A stretch of DNA of 64,000 bases, from NCBI RefSeq assembly GCF_001895265.1, contig NZ_CP016796.1, forward strand, positions 1,240,001 through 1,304,000, in the 5' to 3' direction. The notes under the pieces were generated by a model. The model did no database searches, was not told the DNA's origin, and saw only the letters and a program-made list of their open reading frames with translations. Position numbers and translations under genes: made by a program. This document shows, in pieces, positions 1 to 8,580 of the stretch (position 1 is the first letter of the stretch; each line of letters starts with the position of its first letter). Source of the DNA: Francisella uliginis (GTDB taxonomy: Bacteria > Pseudomonadota > Gammaproteobacteria > Francisellales > Francisellaceae).

Positions 1-280
1 CTTTCTGAGAGATTATTAAACGACGTAATACAGCATCGTTATATTTTAAAGACTCTTGAAGCTTCTCTAATGATTCAGTAGCACATTCAACATTAAATAA
101 TACATAATGTGCTTTGTGAAGTTTCTCTATAGGATAAGCTAATTGACGACGTCCCCAATCTTCAAATCTATGAATTTTTCCACCTTTCTCTTCGATAATG
201 CCACGATATTTGTTAAGCATTGTTTCTAGCTGATCTGATTGATCAGGGTGAATCATTAAAACGATTTCATAATGTTTCAT
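1..280 (-). CDS. rpsF: 30S ribosomal protein S6, 3' end missing
   Basis: Ribosomal protein S6 binds 16S rRNA in the platform of the small subunit, together with S18. Translation begins [18 protein letters not shown] and continues with the family-typical stretch [20 protein letters not shown], followed by [17 protein letters not shown]. The ATG is at 280 and follows a strong ribosome binding site (GGAAGGAG, seen on the minus strand at about 289-296). About 93 codons are present and the frame runs off the left edge, so the C-terminus lies outside the window. In most gammaproteobacteria the next genes are rpsR and rplI, which would also lie to the left. Identity is clear from sequence alone. Confidence 0.95.
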   Translation of the reverse strand, partial: MKHYEIVLMIHPDQSDQLETMLNKYRGIIEEKGGKIHRFEDWGRRQLAYPIEKLHKAHYVLFNVECATESLEKLQESLKYNDAVLRRLIISQK

Positions 281-430
281 TTTTTATAAACTCCTTCCGG
301 TTTATCATTTTCTTTAAGTGTTTTTACTGATAAGCTATGAAAAGTTATTTACATAGCAAAGAGCAAGAAAGCATTATACTAATATCTAGTAATAAAAGCA
401 ATTTATATTTGACTAAAATTCTTTATGAAT

Positions 431-560
431 AAGACTGTTGATTTAATGGACAAGTCATTCCCGCGAAGGCGGGAATCTCCTTAGTATTTAAGAGATCCCC
501 GTGTCAAGCACGAGGATGACTACTGTTTTTATGGTACATATTTATTAAATCAATAGTCTT
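431..560. mobile_element. MITE-like element matching the ends of the IS at 18334
   Basis: This 130-bp non-coding element has terminal inverted repeats of 16 bp with one mismatch (AAGACTGTTGATTTAA at 431, complement of TTAAATCAATAGTCTT at 545-560). The 5-bp sequence TGAAT lies directly outside both ends (426-430 and 561-565), as expected of a target-site duplication. The left 17 bp equal the left end of the IS5-family element at 18334, which is also flanked by a 5-bp repeat, so that transposase could mobilise this element. Inside are two hairpin-forming units, GTCATTCCCGCG...GGAATCTC (454-479) and GAGATCC...AGGATGAC (492-520). The rest of the 281-682 intergenic region is AT-rich with no gene that I can support. 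Confidence 0.8.
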
Positions 561-682
561 TGAATAATAAAAGCGAGGAAACATTTTTTATTTAATGACT
601 CATTTCTTAAACCATTAGCAGAGCACCAAAAAAAGTAATACTTGCAGATTCAATCATATAAAATACTATTCTATAATTAATT

Positions 683-1168
683 TTAATTCTTAGTAGTTTT
701 AATAATACAATTATCAGGCATTAAAAACTGGGGAATATTTCTGTCAGTTATAATTAAACAATCCCAGATTATATATGGATCTTCAACCTTAGCTCTAGAT
801 TTAACATATGGGGTCAGAACTATACTACCTCTACCTAAATACTTATCATCTAACTTTGCTATAATTTCACCACTATTGCGTATAACAATATTTTGCGACT
901 TAATATTTTGATATTTTTTATTTGTTGATATATTCGTAAGAGCATATAAGTGATTTTTTGATTTTTGCTCTTCTACACTACCATTCCCATAAATAACTTC
1001 TGTAACTACTCTAGTTTTTAGCAAATTAAGTTTTGAAATATCATTAGAGATTCTTGTTGTATAATTGTGATTCAAATAAATAAAAAATATTGAAAAAACA
1101 ATAATTATCGTAAATATAACTAATGCTATAGTTTCTTTAGCCCCAAAGCCTTTATTTTTTACAAGCAA
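683..1168 (-). CDS. Type IV pilin-like / pseudopilin-like membrane protein
   Basis: The 161-residue protein starts with a short basic leader followed by G7-F8-GAK-E12 and then a 20-residue hydrophobic helix (TIALVIFTIIIVFSIFFIYL). A glycine followed by Phe at +1 and Glu at +5 ahead of a hydrophobic helix is the class III signal of type IV pilins and type II secretion pseudopilins, which the prepilin peptidase PilD cuts. The rest is a soluble domain I do not recognise, with two cysteines near the end (DCLIITD and DNCIIK) that could form the C-terminal disulfide loop seen in pilins. The start codon is TTG at 1168, supported by AGGGA about 8 bases upstream. The leader match is seen; the pilin role is inference. 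No other pilus gene is adjacent. Confidence 0.6.
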   Translation of the reverse strand: MLVKNKGFGAKETIALVIFTIIIVFSIFFIYLNHNYTTRISNDISKLNLLKTRVVTEVIYGNGSVEEQKSKNHLYALTNISTNKKYQNIKSQNIVIRNSGEIIAKLDDKYLGRGSIVLTPYVKSRAKVEDPYIIWDCLIITDRNIPQFLMPDNCIIKTTKN

Positions 1169-1267
1169 TTTTATGTCCCTACTGGTAAAATAGTATTATA
1201 AACTAACCCTAACCACTCTGCTATTATCCTATTAAAATAGCAAGCTTGAATTATAAGGTTAAAAGTA

Positions 1268-2203
1268 ATGCAAGAAAAAATCTCAAAATTTGAAAATTTT
1301 TTAACTCAACTTCAGCAAAATATTACCACAGCATTAGAAAAGTATGAAACTAATAATGCAAAATTCGTAAGTGATAAGTGGCAAAAACCAAACACTCCTG
1401 AGCAAAAACTTAAAGGCTACGGTAATTCAATGATAATAGAAAATGGGGAAGTTTTTGAAAAAGGTGTAGTGGCTTTTTCTAGAGTTCATGGCGATACCTT
1501 GCCTCCATCAGCTACAGCTAAAAGACAAGAACTTGCTGGTAAATCATTTATAGCAACAGGTGTTTCTCTTGTTATTCACCCGCGTAATCCATTTGTTCCA
1601 ACTTCTCATGCTAATTTTAGAATATTTGTTGCTGGAGCTGATACTGATAGTCCTATTTGGTGGTTTGGCGGTGGCTTTGATTTGACTCCTTATTATCCAT
1701 TTGAAGAGGATGCTATACATTGGCACCAAACAGCTAAAGATGCTTGTGATAAACATGATAAAAGCTACTATCCCAAATTTAAAGAATGGTGTGATGATTA
1801 TTTTTACTTGAAACACCGTGATGAATGCCGCGGTGTTGGTGGTTTATTTTTTGATGATTTAAATGACAAATCATTTGATGAATGCTTTAACTTTGTGACT
1901 GATTGTGCAAATTCATACTTAGATGCTTACCTGCCTATAATAGAAAAAAGAAAAAACATTGAATACACTCAAGAACATAAAGATTTCCAACTTTATCGTA
2001 GAGGTAGATATGTAGAATTTAATTTAGTTTTTGATAGAGGTACGATATTTGGTTTACAAAGTGGTGGACGTACAGAATCTATACTATCTTCTATGCCTCC
2101 TATGGCAACATGGAAATATAATTGGCACCCAGAAGAAATTTCTGAAGAAGCTAAAATATATGAATATATTAAACCTAGAGATTGGTTAAAAATTAATACT
2201 TAA
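1268..2203 (+). CDS. hemF: Oxygen-dependent coproporphyrinogen III oxidase
   Basis: HemF converts coproporphyrinogen III to protoporphyrinogen IX with O2 by oxidative decarboxylation of two propionates, a late cytoplasmic step of heme synthesis. The 311-aa product has the family blocks [14 protein letters not shown] and [15 protein letters not shown], then [24 protein letters not shown] and the near-terminal [14 protein letters not shown]. coli HemF is about 299 aa, so the length fits. The ATG at 1268 follows AAGG at about 1255. It is a single-gene unit on the plus strand, divergent from the pilin-like gene across about 100 bp that must hold both promoters. Confidence 0.97.
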   Translation: MQEKISKFENFLTQLQQNITTALEKYETNNAKFVSDKWQKPNTPEQKLKGYGNSMIIENGEVFEKGVVAFSRVHGDTLPPSATAKRQELAGKSFIATGVSLVIHPRNPFVPTSHANFRIFVAGADTDSPIWWFGGGFDLTPYYPFEEDAIHWHQTAKDACDKHDKSYYPKFKEWCDDYFYLKHRDECRGVGGLFFDDLNDKSFDECFNFVTDCANSYLDAYLPIIEKRKNIEYTQEHKDFQLYRRGRYVEFNLVFDRGTIFGLQSGGRTESILSSMPPMATWKYNWHPEEISEEAKIYEYIKPRDWLKINT

Positions 2204-2388
2204 TAATGTCTCCTAATAATTAACAAATAAAACATTAATTACTAAAAATAGAAACAACTCTATTAAAAGGTATTCTTTAGGATTTTATTAAACTTATATA
2301 ACCCAAATTAGATACTACTTTTATATGTATTTAGCTATATTATTTATGTTACAATTAATCTCAAAATATTTAATCATTACTTTACTAA

Positions 2389-3441
2389 ATGAAAATAAAT
2401 TTTTGTGCTGGTCCAGCTGTAGTTCCTAATTCTATTATACAAACTCTTCAGCAAATGATGACCAACTATAAAGACACTGGTGTTTCTTTATTATCAATAT
2501 CTCATCGTGATAAAGCTTTTGATGAAGTTCATGATGCTATACAGAAAAACTTAAGAACCTTGTTAAATATTCCTGATAATTATTCGATACTACTGATGCA
2601 AGCCGGGGCTACTGCTCAATTTGCTGCTATTCCGATGAACTTATCAAATAAATACAATAAAGCTTTATATGTATGTAGTGGTCAATGGTCAGAGAAAGCA
2701 GCTAAAGAAGCTGATAAATTTATTGATGTAACAGCTATTAAATACGATGAAAACATAGCCAAAAACTTCACTTCTAATAAGTATGACTATATATACTATA
2801 CAGACAATGAAACTGTAGATGGTTTCCAAATCAATAAATTAGCTAAATCATGTAACACAGAACTAGTCTGTGATATGTCATCAAGCTTTTTATCAAAACC
2901 TGTAAATGTTGCTGATTATGGCTTAATTTATGCTGGTGCGCAAAAAAATGCTGGGATTCCTGGTCTAACAATCGTGATCGTTAAAGATTCTTTAATCCAA
3001 CAAAAATCAAACATCCCAGTAGTTTTTGATTATTTTATTACTAAGAAATCAAACTCCGTTTATAATACACCATCTGTTATTTCTTGGGTAACATTTGAGC
3101 TTACTCTAGAATATCTAATTAAAAACTATGCTAATTTGAAGAAAGTTGAAGAATTTAATAATCAAAAAGCAGATCTTCTTTATTCAGCAATAGACAACTC
3201 AAAAATATACAACAATGATATAAAACCAGAATATCGCTCAAATATGAATGTTATCTTTCATCTAAAGTCTCAAGAGTTAACTGATAAGTTTCTATCATCT
3301 GCTGATAAGAAAGGCTTCTATGGACTTAAAGGTCATCGTAATGTAGGCGGCTGTCGAGCAAGTTTATATAATGCAGTATCTCTTGAAGATGTCAGAAAAC
3401 TAGTTAAATTTATGCAGGATTTTGAAAATGAACAATTCTAA
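2389..3441 (+). CDS. serC: Phosphoserine aminotransferase
   Basis: SerC is a PLP-dependent class V aminotransferase that makes 3-phosphoserine from 3-phosphohydroxypyruvate in serine synthesis, and it also acts in pyridoxal phosphate synthesis. The product begins with the family's NFCAGPA block. It has the PLP-binding MQAGATAQFAAIPMN segment, and the lysine that should form the Schiff base is K186 in YAGAQKNAGIPG. The C-terminus carries the substrate-binding GLKGHRNVGGCRASLYNA stretch. The length of 350 aa is normal (E. coli 362). The gene overlaps the start of cmk by 14 bp. A serC-cmk link is familiar from gammaproteobacteria, where aroA often lies between them; aroA is absent here. Confidence 0.96.
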   Translation: MKINFCAGPAVVPNSIIQTLQQMMTNYKDTGVSLLSISHRDKAFDEVHDAIQKNLRTLLNIPDNYSILLMQAGATAQFAAIPMNLSNKYNKALYVCSGQWSEKAAKEADKFIDVTAIKYDENIAKNFTSNKYDYIYYTDNETVDGFQINKLAKSCNTELVCDMSSSFLSKPVNVADYGLIYAGAQKNAGIPGLTIVIVKDSLIQQKSNIPVVFDYFITKKSNSVYNTPSVISWVTFELTLEYLIKNYANLKKVEEFNNQKADLLYSAIDNSKIYNNDIKPEYRSNMNVIFHLKSQELTDKFLSSADKKGFYGLKGHRNVGGCRASLYNAVSLEDVRKLVKFMQDFENEQF

Positions 3442-4087
3442 AATTATTACAATCGATGGACCTAGCGGTGTTGGTAAAGGTACTTTAGCAAAAGCTTTAG
3501 CAAAATATTTAAATTATAATTTACTAGATAGTGGCGCTATTTATAGACTAGCAGCTCTTCACTGCCATAAGAATAATGCTGACCTTGAAAATGAGTCTCA
3601 AGTACAAAAAACTTTAGAAAATTTAAATATCAGCTTTAAGATTGAAGAAGATATTGTTAAAGCATTTCTTAATGATGAAGATGTAACAAAAGAAATCCGC
3701 ACTGAACAAACTGGCATGCTTGCTTCAAAAATTGCAGCCTATCCTTCTGTAAGAGATATTTTATTAAATAAACAAAGAGAGTTTGCAACTGAACAAGGAT
3801 TAGTCGCCGATGGTAGAGATATGGGCACAGTAGTCTTTACTGATGCTAAATATAAATTCTTTCTTGATGCTGATACAAAAGTTACCGCTAGAAGAAGATA
3901 CGATGAGCTAGAGTCTAAAGGGTTAAATCCTGATTTTGATAAAATCTTGGCAGATATTGAGAAGAGAGATTTTCAAGATCGTAATCGTAAGACTGCACCA
4001 TTAAAACCTGCGGATGATGCAATTATTATAGATACATCAAACTTATCTATAAAAGAGGTTTTTGAAGCAGTAACATCAAAGATCTAA
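3428..4087 (+). CDS. cmk: Cytidylate kinase
   Basis: Cytidylate kinase phosphorylates CMP and dCMP with ATP. The 219-aa product has the P-loop DGPSGVGKGTLAKALAK near its N-terminus, SGAIYRLAALH as the nucleotide monophosphate-binding block, VADGRDMGTVVF, and the lid ARRRYDELESKG...RDFQDRNRKTAPLKPADDA, all typical of bacterial CMP kinases. I chose the ATG at 3428 over an in-frame TTG at 3422 because AGGA at 3417-3420 is correctly spaced for the ATG. The start lies inside the end of serC, so the two are probably co-translated. In many bacteria rpsA follows cmk, but here the next gene is convergent and unrelated. Confidence 0.95.
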   Translation: MNNSKIITIDGPSGVGKGTLAKALAKYLNYNLLDSGAIYRLAALHCHKNNADLENESQVQKTLENLNISFKIEEDIVKAFLNDEDVTKEIRTEQTGMLASKIAAYPSVRDILLNKQREFATEQGLVADGRDMGTVVFTDAKYKFFLDADTKVTARRRYDELESKGLNPDFDKILADIEKRDFQDRNRKTAPLKPADDAIIIDTSNLSIKEVFEAVTSKI

Positions 4088-4130
4088 TTTTACTAAATAA
4101 ATTTTGAAATATTAATTGATTAAAGAGTTC

Positions 4131-4754
4131 TTAGAAAAGATTATTAAAACCTACTTTTATAACTTGACCATTTGCAATACTTGCAACTGATTTTAAATAA
4201 GCCTGAGCAACCTCTTCAGCTTTTACTGGTTTATAACCAACAAAAAATGGACCATACTTGCCTAGAGCTTCTTCAACTACTGTAGGGCTTACTGCATTGA
4301 TACGAAATTTTTTATACTCCAGAGTCGCAGCTTTAATAAACCCTTCTAAACCAGCATTAACTGTTGCAGCTACACTTCCCATAGCTATTGGTTCAACATT
4401 TAGTATTCCAGTAGTCAATGTAAACGAACCACCTTCGTTAATATACTTTGCGCCAATTTGAACAAGGTTTATCTGTCCTAGAAGTTTATTGCTTAAGCTT
4501 AAATCCCAGTCTTGTTGCTCAATCTCTTGTATATTTTTAAAAGCAACTTTTCCAGTAGTAGAAACTAAAGCATCAAAACTACCTACTCTTTCAAATAGGT
4601 TTTTAATAGAGCTAGGATCTTGTATATTTACAGAAAAATCAGTCTTATCACCAGAGAAACTAGCTGTAACAACATCATATCCCGCTGTTTTAAGGCTTTC
4701 ATTTGTTGCAGAACCAATAGTTCCCGAAGCTCCTATTAAAATAACTTTTTTCAT
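4131..4754 (-). CDS. Atypical short-chain dehydrogenase (Lin1944-like SDR)
   Basis: This is a 207-aa Rossmann-fold protein of the short-chain dehydrogenase superfamily. The nucleotide-binding glycine motif GASGTIGSA lies at residues 8-16, and the helix after the active-site region reads MGSVAATVNAGLEGFIKAATLEY. In ordinary SDRs this stretch carries the catalytic YxxxK; here the tyrosine is not present at the expected place. That pattern, with INAVSPTVV downstream, resembles the small Lin1944/PRK07578-like SDR subgroup. The substrate is unknown. The stop of the peroxiredoxin gene lies 2 bp upstream, so the two form an operon probably under OxyR-linked control. Family call is firm; activity is uncertain. 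Confidence 0.8.
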   Translation of the reverse strand: MKKVILIGASGTIGSATNESLKTAGYDVVTASFSGDKTDFSVNIQDPSSIKNLFERVGSFDALVSTTGKVAFKNIQEIEQQDWDLSLSNKLLGQINLVQIGAKYINEGGSFTLTTGILNVEPIAMGSVAATVNAGLEGFIKAATLEYKKFRINAVSPTVVEEALGKYGPFFVGYKPVKAEEVAQAYLKSVASIANGQVIKVGFNNLF

Positions 4755-4756
4755 TA

Positions 4757-5281
4757 CTATTTAGACTCTAAGTATTTTAGTAAGTTTTCTGGAGATGATT
4801 CGCCATAAGGGTCATCTTCAGCATTATCACGCTTACCAGGCTCTACAAACATCTTCTCAATTTCACCATTGTTTACGATCATAGCATATCTCCATGATCT
4901 TTTACCAAAACCAAGATTAGACTTATCTACAAGCATATCAAGACCTTGTGTAAACTCACCATTACCATCTGGAATTGGCTTAATATTTTTAACATCTTGA
5001 GCTTGGATCCATTTATTCATAACAAAACTATCATTTACAGATAAAACGTAAATTTCTTCAATACCAAGCTCTCTAAATCTAGCCGCATTATTCTCAAATC
5101 CAGGTAATTGATATGTAGAGCAAGTTGGCGTAAATGCACCAGGTAATGAAAATACTATTACTCTTTTATTATCAAAGATATCTGCTGAAGTTACATCTTG
5201 CCATCTAAATGGATTAGATCCACCAATACTTTCATCTCTAACTCTAGTTTTAAAAGTTACATTAGGTACTCTTTTAGTCAT
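4757..5281 (-). CDS. Peroxiredoxin, Prx5 type
   Basis: This 174-aa thiol peroxidase of the AhpC/TSA-Prx5 group reduces H2O2 or alkyl hydroperoxides in the cytoplasm. The peroxidatic cysteine is in PGAFTPTCSTYQLPGF, the classical Prx5 signature, and SWRYAMIVNNGEIEKMFVEPG matches the C-terminal half of the family. In some bacteria such as Haemophilus this domain is fused to a glutaredoxin; here it stands alone, and a separate small glutaredoxin is encoded at 51713-51964. The ATG at 5281 follows a GGAGCTA ribosome binding site. It is divergent from oxyR across about 100 bp, the usual arrangement for a gene of the OxyR regulon. Confidence 0.93.
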   Translation of the reverse strand: MTKRVPNVTFKTRVRDESIGGSNPFRWQDVTSADIFDNKRVIVFSLPGAFTPTCSTYQLPGFENNAARFRELGIEEIYVLSVNDSFVMNKWIQAQDVKNIKPIPDGNGEFTQGLDMLVDKSNLGFGKRSWRYAMIVNNGEIEKMFVEPGKRDNAEDDPYGESSPENLLKYLESK

Positions 5282-5296
5282 ATTTAGCTCCTTGCT

Positions 5297-5325
5297 TTGT
5301 TAAGATTCACTATATATTGTATAAA
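5297..5325 (+). promoter_or_regulatory. Predicted sigma-70 promoter of oxyR in the divergent prx/oxyR region
   Basis: TTGTTA (5297-5302) and TATAAA (5320-5325) are separated by exactly 17 bp and point towards oxyR, whose ATG lies 55 bp further on. The 99-bp region 5282-5380 must hold the promoters of both oxyR and the peroxiredoxin gene, so OxyR binding here could control both. I see no clear OxyR half-site pattern by eye. Confidence 0.5.
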
Positions 5326-5380
5326 TATAAAACATAATTTAAAATATATAATACTTATCATTACAATAAGATTTACTTAT

Positions 5381-6250
5381 ATGAATACTCGTACACTAGA
5401 ATATATCATTTCTGTATATGAGACTAAAAGCTTTATTACAGCATCTGAGAGATGTTTTGTCAGCCAACCTGCCCTGAGCATGCAAATAAAAAAGTTTGAA
5501 GAATTTATTGGTGTACAAATATTTGAGAGAGGTTCTAAACAAGTCTTAATAACAAAACCTGGTATCAAAATAATTAACCAAGCATATAAGGTTCTTGACG
5601 AAGTTAAAAATCTAAAAAGAATATCAAAACTATTACTTGAGAATGATAAGATAACAATCTCGATTGGTGCTTTTCCAACATTATGCCCATATTTAATGCC
5701 AAAAATACTGCCAATAATAAAACAAGAAATACCAAATATTAGTATCTCAGTAATTGAGGAAAAAACCAATATCCTTGTAGATATGCTTGATCAAGGAAAA
5801 ATTGATTTTGCTCTTTTAGCAACGCCAACAGACAACTACCAATTCAAAAGGAAAACAGTTTTTAAAGATAAGTTTTTTGCAGCTGTAGCTAAAAATAATC
5901 CAATCTCAAAAAATAAAAGCATATGTGTTAGTGAATTAGTCAAAGAAAATCTTATGATACTTGATGAAGGACACTGCCTTCGCGATCAAACATTAAAGCT
6001 TTGTCAGCTAGATGATTTTACCAATAGAGACTTTAAAGGTAGTAGCCTAGAAACTTTAAGACAAATGGTATCTATTGATGAAGGAGTAACTCTAATTCCT
6101 AAGATAGCCTGTACCAAAACAGAAAATATCAAATACATAACAGTTGATAATGCTGAGTTTTATCGAGAAATTGATTTAGTTATGAGAAAGAGTTCTGTAT
6201 ATAATGATATCTTTGATAAGTTAGTAAAGATAATTTCTAAGAACTCTTAA
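5381..6250 (+). CDS. oxyR: Hydrogen peroxide-sensing LysR regulator OxyR
   Basis: OxyR is a LysR-type transcription factor that senses peroxide by forming a disulfide between two cysteines. The N-terminal helix-turn-helix is RTLEYIISVYETKSF followed by FVSQPALSMQIKKFEE. The effector domain contains GHCLRDQTLKLC. Counting from the ATG at 5381, the two cysteines fall at residues 199 and 208, the same numbers as the redox pair of E. coli OxyR. This supports the ATG at 5381 over a longer in-frame extension starting at 5297, which overlaps the promoter. The product is 289 aa. The divergent peroxiredoxin-SDR operon is its likely target. Confidence 0.94.
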   Translation: MNTRTLEYIISVYETKSFITASERCFVSQPALSMQIKKFEEFIGVQIFERGSKQVLITKPGIKIINQAYKVLDEVKNLKRISKLLLENDKITISIGAFPTLCPYLMPKILPIIKQEIPNISISVIEEKTNILVDMLDQGKIDFALLATPTDNYQFKRKTVFKDKFFAAVAKNNPISKNKSICVSELVKENLMILDEGHCLRDQTLKLCQLDDFTNRDFKGSSLETLRQMVSIDEGVTLIPKIACTKTENIKYITVDNAEFYREIDLVMRKSSVYNDIFDKLVKIISKNS

Positions 6251-6260
6251 TAATATAAGA

Positions 6261-7055
6261 TTATTTAGTATTAGTACTTTCAAATATCTTATCAGCAGAT
6301 TTAGCAACAAAGCCTTGATATAGCTTACCATCACTATCTTTATAGCGTTTTGCAAACTCATAGTAACAGGATGGAATCTGTTTCTTACCGTCAGCAAAAT
6401 CTACCTCTGCAAGCCCTGACATTGTACTTGATTGCTCTAATAGATCAGTTTGAGAACCTTTAATCTCTCCACCAGAAGAGTTGAGCTTAAAACCATTTTG
6501 TTTAAGAAAATCATTAACTTCAACAACTTCATTAAAGTTCTTAAGTTGATTAATGAAAACTGTAAAGTGATTAGCCCTAAACCCAAAAGCATAAAACCAA
6601 GCAGCATATTCAGATTCATTTAGAAGCTTTTTATATACTTCGTAATTAGTTTTCCAGCTAGCGCCCGATAGTAAAAGTTTTTCTGGATTATTAATTAAAT
6701 CTTGTGGAATTGAATCAATACATTTATTAAGTGTCTGCTGCAATTCACTAGAAAACTCTTTTGTTAAAAGCTGACTAATAAAAACCTTAGGTTGACTCTC
6801 ATCACTATGTTCTAGATGTATTGCTTTAAGTTTTTTGACTTCAAAATCATAATCATTACAAACTTTATATCCTTTAGAAATAAATGCTTGTGCTAGCTTA
6901 TGAATATCTATTCTATCATCATCTAAAGTTCTTAGAGCAATATGATCATTTTCAGGATTTTCACCTTTTTTAACAAAAAGATCATAGATATCTTTTGCAT
7001 GAGGGTTATCTGTCATATATTGATCCCATAACTTTTCTAAAATGTCTACGCTCAT
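6261..7055 (-). CDS. DUF1338 family: 2-oxoadipate dioxygenase/decarboxylase (HglS-like)
   Basis: DUF1338 proteins include HglS, an Fe(II) enzyme that turns 2-oxoadipate into D-2-hydroxyglutarate in lysine catabolism. The 264-aa product begins with the family pattern LWDQYMTDNPHAKDIYDLF and carries NDHIALRT (H38), RANHFTVF (H163) and YYEFAKRY (E233). These are the likely two-His-one-Glu metal ligands by comparison with the family. It is the last gene of a three-gene operon with an ALDH7-type dehydrogenase (5-bp gap) and a saccharopine dehydrogenase. That context fits 2-oxoadipate as substrate, since both upstream enzymes act on lysine-derived six-carbon compounds. The product is shorter than the roughly 460-aa Pseudomonas enzyme and closer to plant and compact bacterial forms. 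Confidence 0.82.
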   Translation of the reverse strand: MSVDILEKLWDQYMTDNPHAKDIYDLFVKKGENPENDHIALRTLDDDRIDIHKLAQAFISKGYKVCNDYDFEVKKLKAIHLEHSDESQPKVFISQLLTKEFSSELQQTLNKCIDSIPQDLINNPEKLLLSGASWKTNYEVYKKLLNESEYAAWFYAFGFRANHFTVFINQLKNFNEVVEVNDFLKQNGFKLNSSGGEIKGSQTDLLEQSSTMSGLAEVDFADGKKQIPSCYYEFAKRYKDSDGKLYQGFVAKSADKIFESTNTK

Positions 7056-7060
7056 AATGA

Positions 7061-8557
7061 CTACTCCTCTAAGTTAAATTTAATACCTTGAGCTAATGGT
7101 AGATCCTTACCATAGTTAATAGTATTAGTCTGTCTACGCATATATGCTTTCCAAGCATCTGAACCGGCTTCACGCCCTCCACCAGTATGTTTTTCACCAC
7201 CAAAAGCACCACCAATTTCAGCACCAGAAGTTCCAATATTCACATTTGCAATACCACAGTCACTACCTAAGCTAGATAGGAACTTTTCAGCATTTTGCAG
7301 ATTATCGGTAAATATAGAACTTGATAAACCATATTTAACTGAATTATTTAATTCTATAGCTTCTTCAATATTTGCATAAGGCATTATATATAATATTGGG
7401 CAAAAGTTTTCCTCTGCTACTATTTGCATATCTGGCCTAGCTTCAATAATAGTTGGTTCAACAAAGAAGCCTTCCTTCTCAATTTTATTACCACCTGTTA
7501 AAACTTTACCACCTTGATTAACAGCTTCAGCTATAGTTCTTGTGAAATTATTAACTGATGCTTGATCAATTACAGGTCCCATTAAATTATTTTGATCTAA
7601 TGGATCACCAACTTTTATCTGCTTATAAGCATTGACCATCTTTTCTTTTACTAACTCATAAATCGATTTATGTACAAATAGTCTTCTTAAAGAAGTACAT
7701 CTTTGTCCCGCTGTTCCAACAGCACCGAACACTGCCGCAGGGATAGCAAGTTTTAAATTAGCAGTTTCATCAATAATTGTTGCATTATTACCACCTAATT
7801 CTAAAATACTCTTACCAAATCTTTTAGCTACCTGTTGTCCAACATCTTGACCAACTTTTGTCGAGCCTGTAAAAGATACTAAATTCACTCGTTCATCGTT
7901 TACCAAAAGCTTTGATACTTCGATCTCTTTAGAAATTACTGTGTGGAAAATTTCAGGATAATCATACTCTTCAATAACTTTTTTACATATATTATGTACA
8001 GCAATAGAACATAGTGGTGTTTTCTCAGACGGCTTCCAAATAACTGTATTGCCACAAATTACAGCAATAAATGCATTCCACGACCATACAGCAACTGGAA
8101 AGTTAAAAGCTGAGATTACACCAACAACCCCTAAAGGATGCCATTGTTCATACATACGATGCTCATCACGCTCGGAATTCATCATTGCACCATATAACAT
8201 TCTTGATTGGCCAACAGCAAAATCTGCCATATCGATCATCTCTTGGACTTCACCATCACCCTCTTGTTTAGATTTACCCATTTCTAAAGAAACTAAACTA
8301 CCAAGATGATCTTTATTTTTACGCAGCTCTTCACCTATCAAACGTACTAATTCACCTCTCTTAGGAGCAGGTACTTGACGCCACTTCTTAGCAACCTCTG
8401 TAGCTTTTGAAATAGCTTCTTGCATAACCTCTATATCATGATTCTCCACCTTTGCCAAAAGCTTACCATCTGCTGGGCTATAAGTTTCAATAGCATTACT
8501 AACATCATTATTTATATATTTTTCTAAACCTAAATTTAACTCTTTTAAAATACTCAT
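7061..8557 (-). CDS. amaB: ALDH7-type aldehyde dehydrogenase (aminoadipate semialdehyde dehydrogenase)
   Basis: This NAD(P)-dependent aldehyde dehydrogenase of 498 aa belongs to the ALDH7/antiquitin group, which oxidises L-2-aminoadipate-6-semialdehyde to L-2-aminoadipate. Seen motifs are [14 protein letters not shown] with oxyanion-hole N152, FTGSTKVG for cofactor binding, ELGGNNA with general base E253, and GQRCTSLRR with catalytic C287. The ELGGNNA and [13 protein letters not shown] blocks are characteristic of antiquitins. It lies between a saccharopine dehydrogenase gene (23 bp upstream) and a DUF1338 gene (5 bp downstream). That order gives three steps of saccharopine-type lysine breakdown. 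The symbol is by function; the same protein is also called pcd or aldh7. Confidence 0.88.
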   Translation of the reverse strand: MSILKELNLGLEKYINNDVSNAIETYSPADGKLLAKVENHDIEVMQEAISKATEVAKKWRQVPAPKRGELVRLIGEELRKNKDHLGSLVSLEMGKSKQEGDGEVQEMIDMADFAVGQSRMLYGAMMNSERDEHRMYEQWHPLGVVGVISAFNFPVAVWSWNAFIAVICGNTVIWKPSEKTPLCSIAVHNICKKVIEEYDYPEIFHTVISKEIEVSKLLVNDERVNLVSFTGSTKVGQDVGQQVAKRFGKSILELGGNNATIIDETANLKLAIPAAVFGAVGTAGQRCTSLRRLFVHKSIYELVKEKMVNAYKQIKVGDPLDQNNLMGPVIDQASVNNFTRTIAEAVNQGGKVLTGGNKIEKEGFFVEPTIIEARPDMQIVAEENFCPILYIMPYANIEEAIELNNSVKYGLSSSIFTDNLQNAEKFLSSLGSDCGIANVNIGTSGAEIGGAFGGEKHTGGGREAGSDAWKAYMRRQTNTINYGKDLPLAQGIKFNLEE

Positions 8558-8580
8558 TTGTCCACCTTTTATAATTTTTA

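Noticed and set aside
607-657. 16-codon minus-strand frame starting at an ATG at 657
   Set aside because: No ribosome binding site and too short to tell from chance.
5297-5380. N-terminal extension of OxyR from an upstream TTG
   Set aside because: The region holds a good promoter, and counting from the ATG at 5381 puts the two redox cysteines at 199 and 208 as in E. coli.
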